Source: Dendrocalamus latiflorus (taxonomy: Eukaryota; Streptophyta; Magnoliopsida; Poales; Poaceae). Taken from it: a DNA stretch of 64,000 nucleotides. This document shows positions 59,635 through 64,000 of the stretch, in pieces (within the stretch, counting starts at the first letter, position 1; every line of letters begins with the position of its first letter). Made by a program: the position numbers and the translations under genes. A model generated the notes under the pieces. It had not been told where the DNA came from and did no database searches. It was given only the letters and a program-made list of their open reading frames with translations. The stretch lies in assembly GCA_017311315.1 (NCBI GenBank), contig CM029664.1:37923939-37987938 (forward strand), read 5' to 3'.

Positions 59635-62150
59635 CCCAACAGCCTCTTCGCTACATGGCACCCAGTCGCTCGCTCCTTCCTTCTCTCTCATCGACAACAC
59701 AAGCCACTTTGTCATATGTGCCATCAACCTCCCAGAGTCTTCTTCCTTGCGTTGTGTTCGACCCAACCTCCATGCCGTGTTTGCATGGCTACCCCATCAT
59801 CTTCACTGCAAACACGCCTTCCCATGCTATAAAAAGCCATGCCATGCCCCCAGATCGAAGCACCGAGCATCCATATCTCTTTTTCCAGAGCCACCTTGCC
59901 TCAATTTTGTTGCCTTGCGCCAGGAATCGAGCTTTGGCCGCCGTTTTCACTTCCACTCCACGAAGGAATTTCTCCACCACCGATGAGTATCCGACCCCAC
60001 CATCTTCTCCCTCAACCTCACCATGCTTCCCTTTCCCTCCTCCAAGCTTTGCCGAGGCTCAAATTTGCTAGAACTCCACTTTCGTTGTGCGCTCAATCCA
60101 GCCACCGCTCAAACCTCGCCACCGGTAGCATCACGCCACCTCTGCCATGCCATCCTCATCGTTGAGTTTGTGCATCATGCACTCCATATTGCTCCCCTCC
60201 GCGAGCTCCGCCGTGCCTCACCGTTGTCATTGATCCTCAGTCTAAGAGCCTTATGTCAACGTTGATGTCATCAACCCCATGGTAGCCACGTCAGTGCATA
60301 GAGATTATTTGGCAGCCAGCCAGGCGCCATAACTACCCCAGCTCACAAACTCACCCTACCATAATGCTCTACCACGTCAACCAGCCATGTGTTGACATGT
60401 CATTGCCACCTCATCATCTATTGCACGTGACATCCCGGTCATTGCGACGTTAGACCTAGCCTAACCCTGGTAGACTGAGTCTATGGTAGGCCAAGTCAAC
60501 CCCCATGGACTCAGTACAAGAGCCATGGCCCACATGTCAGCCAAATAAACCTTTTCCTGAATTTCCTTTATTTCAAAAGTTCCAAAAATTCATGGGGCCC
60601 ACCTATCAGCCATAGGGTTTCTATCGCCTCTTTCTTTTTCCAGAATTTCCCAGCAAATCAATATTTTTGAGAGTCGTTCTCCTCCGTCCGGACTCCGATT
60701 GACCCGATTCTTCTTCCTAAGTTCATCTAAAATTGAGTTCTATCTTTTGGTTCTAGTTTTATTGTTTTTGGATTTTATTTGAATTTAGTTATGTTTCGTT
60801 CGCTTTCTCTCTCACTAGATAATGTCTTCGAAGGAGCAAAAACAAGATTTGAAGAATAAGAAGTGGTAACTGAGTAAAGCCAAGGCAAGTCACGACCTTT
60901 GATCATGTTAAAAATATTGTTTTAAATCTACTTATGATTATTTTATTTTAAATTATGATGCGTTGATAATTTGATTACCAACTAATCTTGATTAAATTCT
61001 TCCTTGATAATTTGAATGCCATGATTCCATTATCACTATAGGATGAGAAATTATCTAGTAATACAATATTAGTATCCACTTAGTATGCTTAGCTATGCTT
61101 ATTGTTACATTGGGTTCATCATCACATGTTGATCAGTTAATTAATTTTGACTTAATGAGATATTGAATCATGGTGGTAGCCACAGATATAAAATTTGTGC
61201 ACCATGATATGGGCATTGCATTAGTGTTGGATAAACAAATTGGTTTTCACTTGGGCGAGTGATCGTGCAGTAAAGTGGTGCTATTAGCACATTGGAATGT
61301 GGATATCTCACCTGAGTATTGATTAAGGATTTAACTTTCTGCACCATTGATCTGAGCCTTACTGTGCAACCACATGTCCAGTATGGAATGGACCTAGCTA
61401 ACTAATTTATGATATTTTAACTTTAATTCCGCCATTGTGATGAATGTGGGTGTGGTCGCAACCATTATCTCACATTGGCGCAAGAGGGGGCTTTTATCGA
61501 CTAGGTCAAAGCCTACTTGGCAACCAAATCTTAGCGGGCAAATTGGGTTAAGTTTGAGCATTATAAAGGAATTGGGGACTCATGATAATCGCTTAATCGC
61601 ACACCCTTGGAAGTGTGTCAGATGTTGACATCATAAGTTGATCATCTCTTATGGATAAAGTTGTGCAACCTCTACAGAGTATAAAACTATTCAAATAGAT
61701 GTGTCCTCGGTTATGGACAATATTTGGTGATTTCACATGAGGGGTAGAATTTCATAAAGCCTTGGTTGGGTTTGTTGGGAAGTGAGTGACAGTTCACTTG
61801 TGGTTTACACAATTTCTTTGACTTGTTTATTTACTTAATCATTTTCAAAGTGTGCTTTCAATCTATCTGTTGTATGTACTCTAAATTATTGATTTCTGTA
61901 AAATAACCATTCTGTCATTCTTTGATAAGTGTTGCACATTATATATTGCATCTTGTTACAAACGTCTTGCTGAGTATTCTATGTAATCACGGCTATACCC
62001 ATTGTTACTCAGTTGCTAAAGAAGAACCATATCAGCCAAAGATATTTGAGTAGTACTTCATCGATTTCATAGATTAGGACTTCGCTCCCAGCCGATGCAG
62101 CAGTACTATCGCGGTTACAATGGAGGTCATACCAGATTTCTAAGAAAAAT
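59635..62150 (+). mobile_element. Gypsy-type LTR, right part
   Basis: This continues 56702-57140. GC-rich text to about 60500 (its open frames, such as 59543-60071, are not genes) is followed by AT-rich text and 'cttgctgagtattctatgtaatcacgg' at about 61967, a motif typical of the 3' part of grass gypsy LTRs. A CGCGGTTACA near 62110-62119 may be the end, but no matching duplication was found. Confidence 0.5.
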
Positions 62151-62299
62151 TCAGAGAGGGAGAGAGTTAACAAGTGAATTCCAAATGTATGCATGCACTA
62201 GAAATGATCAATGTGGCATAAGATTATCTTCAAACTACTAGTCATAATCCCTCTTAATAGAACAACACCTAGCCTACCAATCCAGACTTAATCCACCAC

Positions 62300-64000
62300 A
62301 TGTCAAACCGGTAAAATCTATAAAACAGGTCCTTAGGCTAATTTATACCTTTGCCTTGAGCTTTGTTTTGAGCCATTTCAATTCTTAGTCATGTTTGCAT
62401 GCCTTTTCTATGATATCATCAATTCGGGACTAAACCTTTCAATCATCTTAACAAACACGTTAGTCCCTTAAGCATAGTTGTCATTAATTACCAAACTATT
62501 TTTAGGGTTCTAGATGCTTCAGTGGTCAAACAAGTTACTAATTACCAGTCAGACTGGCCAGGGTGAGCAGTTAGACCACTTATGGCTACCAGTAAGATCA
62601 GCCAAGGCGTGTGATTAGACTGTTAGGAGGCTGTCGATCAGACTGACTAAAGCGAGCAATCAGATCGCCAAGCGGTATGACCAAAGTTTAGTTGGCAGTT
62701 GCATTTTTCTAGAGAAGATTGTTTTGTTGTGTGCACAACTGGTCCGACCGGCCCCAAAATTTTGGTTTTTGGATTTTGTTAATTTGGTCATGAGGTGATT
62801 TGAATTATGTTTGGTCAGTTCATTAATGTTGCACGATGCATGTTTTAACTAACGTGGGTCAAGTTGTGAAGAATTTGTGCCCACAAACGATTTCTTGGTC
62901 TTTGAATGTGCAGGAAGCTTTAGAGTTAACCATGATCAATGGTGAGAATCGGGGCTTGCTCATGGAGGAGTCGAGACCCAGAATGGTTATTGATGTCGAG
63001 TGAGATGGTTGAGCTCAAGCATGGCACGAGAAAGACGAAAAATATTGAAGACAAGATTCAAGCGACGGGTTACACTAAGTGGTTTGGTCAATCCAAGTGA
63101 GGTGTGGTCCAGTGAAGCGGGAATGGGAGAGACGTACCGATGTGTGGCAAGCCATCAGTGCACCTATACGTGGCAGGCATGATGATTGTTTACAATAGAA
63201 GATGCAGACCAAGTCAAGGTGAGGGTATTTTGGTAACTTGCCAAAACTCAAAAACTTTGTTAGATCAAAACATCAGTGCTTGAGTGATGCTTGGAAAAGC
63301 GTTTTAGGTGAAGGAGATGCTAAGAAAATCAAGCAGATCAAAATCTAAGGACTTAGCAGATTTAGGCTCATGCGCTTTTGCATGAGTTAAGTGTTTAAGT
63401 AAAACATGTGTTGTGTTGGTTAACGGATCCCCCTAAATGTGGATAGTATTCATGGGGGTTAGATGAGGACTGGTTGCCTCATCTATCTAATGGGTTGGGA
63501 TGGAGACTGCAAGTTAACCATCCAACCATATCTCATTCCAACCTTGTGCTCTAGGGTTAGGTTTTGAGAACTATGAGTGTTGTGGTGTTGCTCTCTTGTC
63601 CTCTAGGTAGAGTGGCTATAAAATCTTTATAATTAAGTAGCAATAGATTGACTTTGTTCTTCACTCATGGAGTCTTCTTTATTTGGTTGATTTGCTCTTT
63701 TTCTTGTTCGTTTTGATCTCTTCTCTCCCCTTTTTGATCTTGCTATGTGTTAAGGACATGTAAGTGATAGAGATGACTCATGGGGATCAATCCCTATCTA
63801 TCTAGGTATCAGGTCTTGCAAGATTTCGAAATTGCCTGGATTTGTTTAGATTTGACCTCTCTTGAGATTTCTTGACCCCCGAGTTTTTTTTTTTGATAAA
63901 TAGCTTGCTGTGACATGTAGGAATTCATCTAGAGCCATCTTGACCATCCTTTGCCTACAAGCAAGTCATATTATGAGATTTTGATGTTTGCCCAGTTTTG
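62300..64000 (+). mobile_element. Decayed LTR (SIRE/Maximus-like), plus orientation, runs off the right edge
   Basis: The 63400-63850 part is the inverse match of 40570-41000. 'agtcagactggccag' and 'gaccgg' motifs lie at 62550-62760. A TATA-like GCTATAAAATC is at 63613. The ends were not found. Confidence 0.5.

Noticed and set aside
59543..60265. Overlapping plus-strand frames of 80-150 aa
   Set aside because: Inside the GC-rich part of a gypsy LTR; all three frames are open over the same span, and no domain is recognisable.

Overview
This is nuclear DNA from a flowering plant, almost certainly a grass (Poaceae). Only eukaryotic gene structures are present, with GT-AG introns. Most of the window is nested transposable elements of grass type: copia and gypsy LTRs, solo LTRs with 5-bp target duplications, a Pack-MULE, a CACTA element, MITEs and a LINE tail. 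I place it no further than grass.

Three conserved host genes could be rebuilt exon by exon. (1) 12650-9380, minus: a 7-exon, 429-aa RlmN/Cfr-family radical-SAM RNA methyltransferase with an organelle-like N-terminus. (2) 15190-19394, plus: a six-exon Raf-like protein kinase, broken by two frameshifts in exon 1 and a stop in exon 3. (3) 36319-30377, minus: a 9-exon, 333-aa TMEM33/Pom33-family membrane protein. A fourth, small minus-strand ORF (47254-47087, 55 aa) has a good TATA box but is unrecognised.

Layout. 1-2146: 5' LTR, primer site and gag of a copia element that leaves the left edge. 2147-9379: foldback/MITE elements, a TATG microsatellite, a 148-bp degenerate tandem array and an old LTR. 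9380-12650: methyltransferase gene. 13379-14993: Pack-MULE with 190-bp TIRs and a perfect 9-bp duplication, in the 5' flank of the kinase pseudogene. 20876-25535: 4.66-kb solo LTR inside an older element that holds decayed transposon genes (25653-27049). 27448-29873: 3' half of a copia element. 30377-36319: TMEM33-like gene. 36620-46640: MITE, LINE tail, LTRs and CACTA element. 47087-51427: small gene followed by a 1.2-1.35-kb inverted repeat whose loop is a second copy of that gene's promoter. 51428-64000: decayed LTR elements, including a solo LTR (57141-59629) nested in a gypsy LTR.

The host genes show no operon-like relationship. The methyltransferase and kinase are divergent and share an upstream region. 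I found no clearly new biological system. The most unusual structures are the promoter-in-a-hairpin arrangement at 47.2-51.4 kb and the double-capture Pack-MULE. Exon coordinates come from reading splice sites, phase and family conservation by eye; no alignment or expression data were used.
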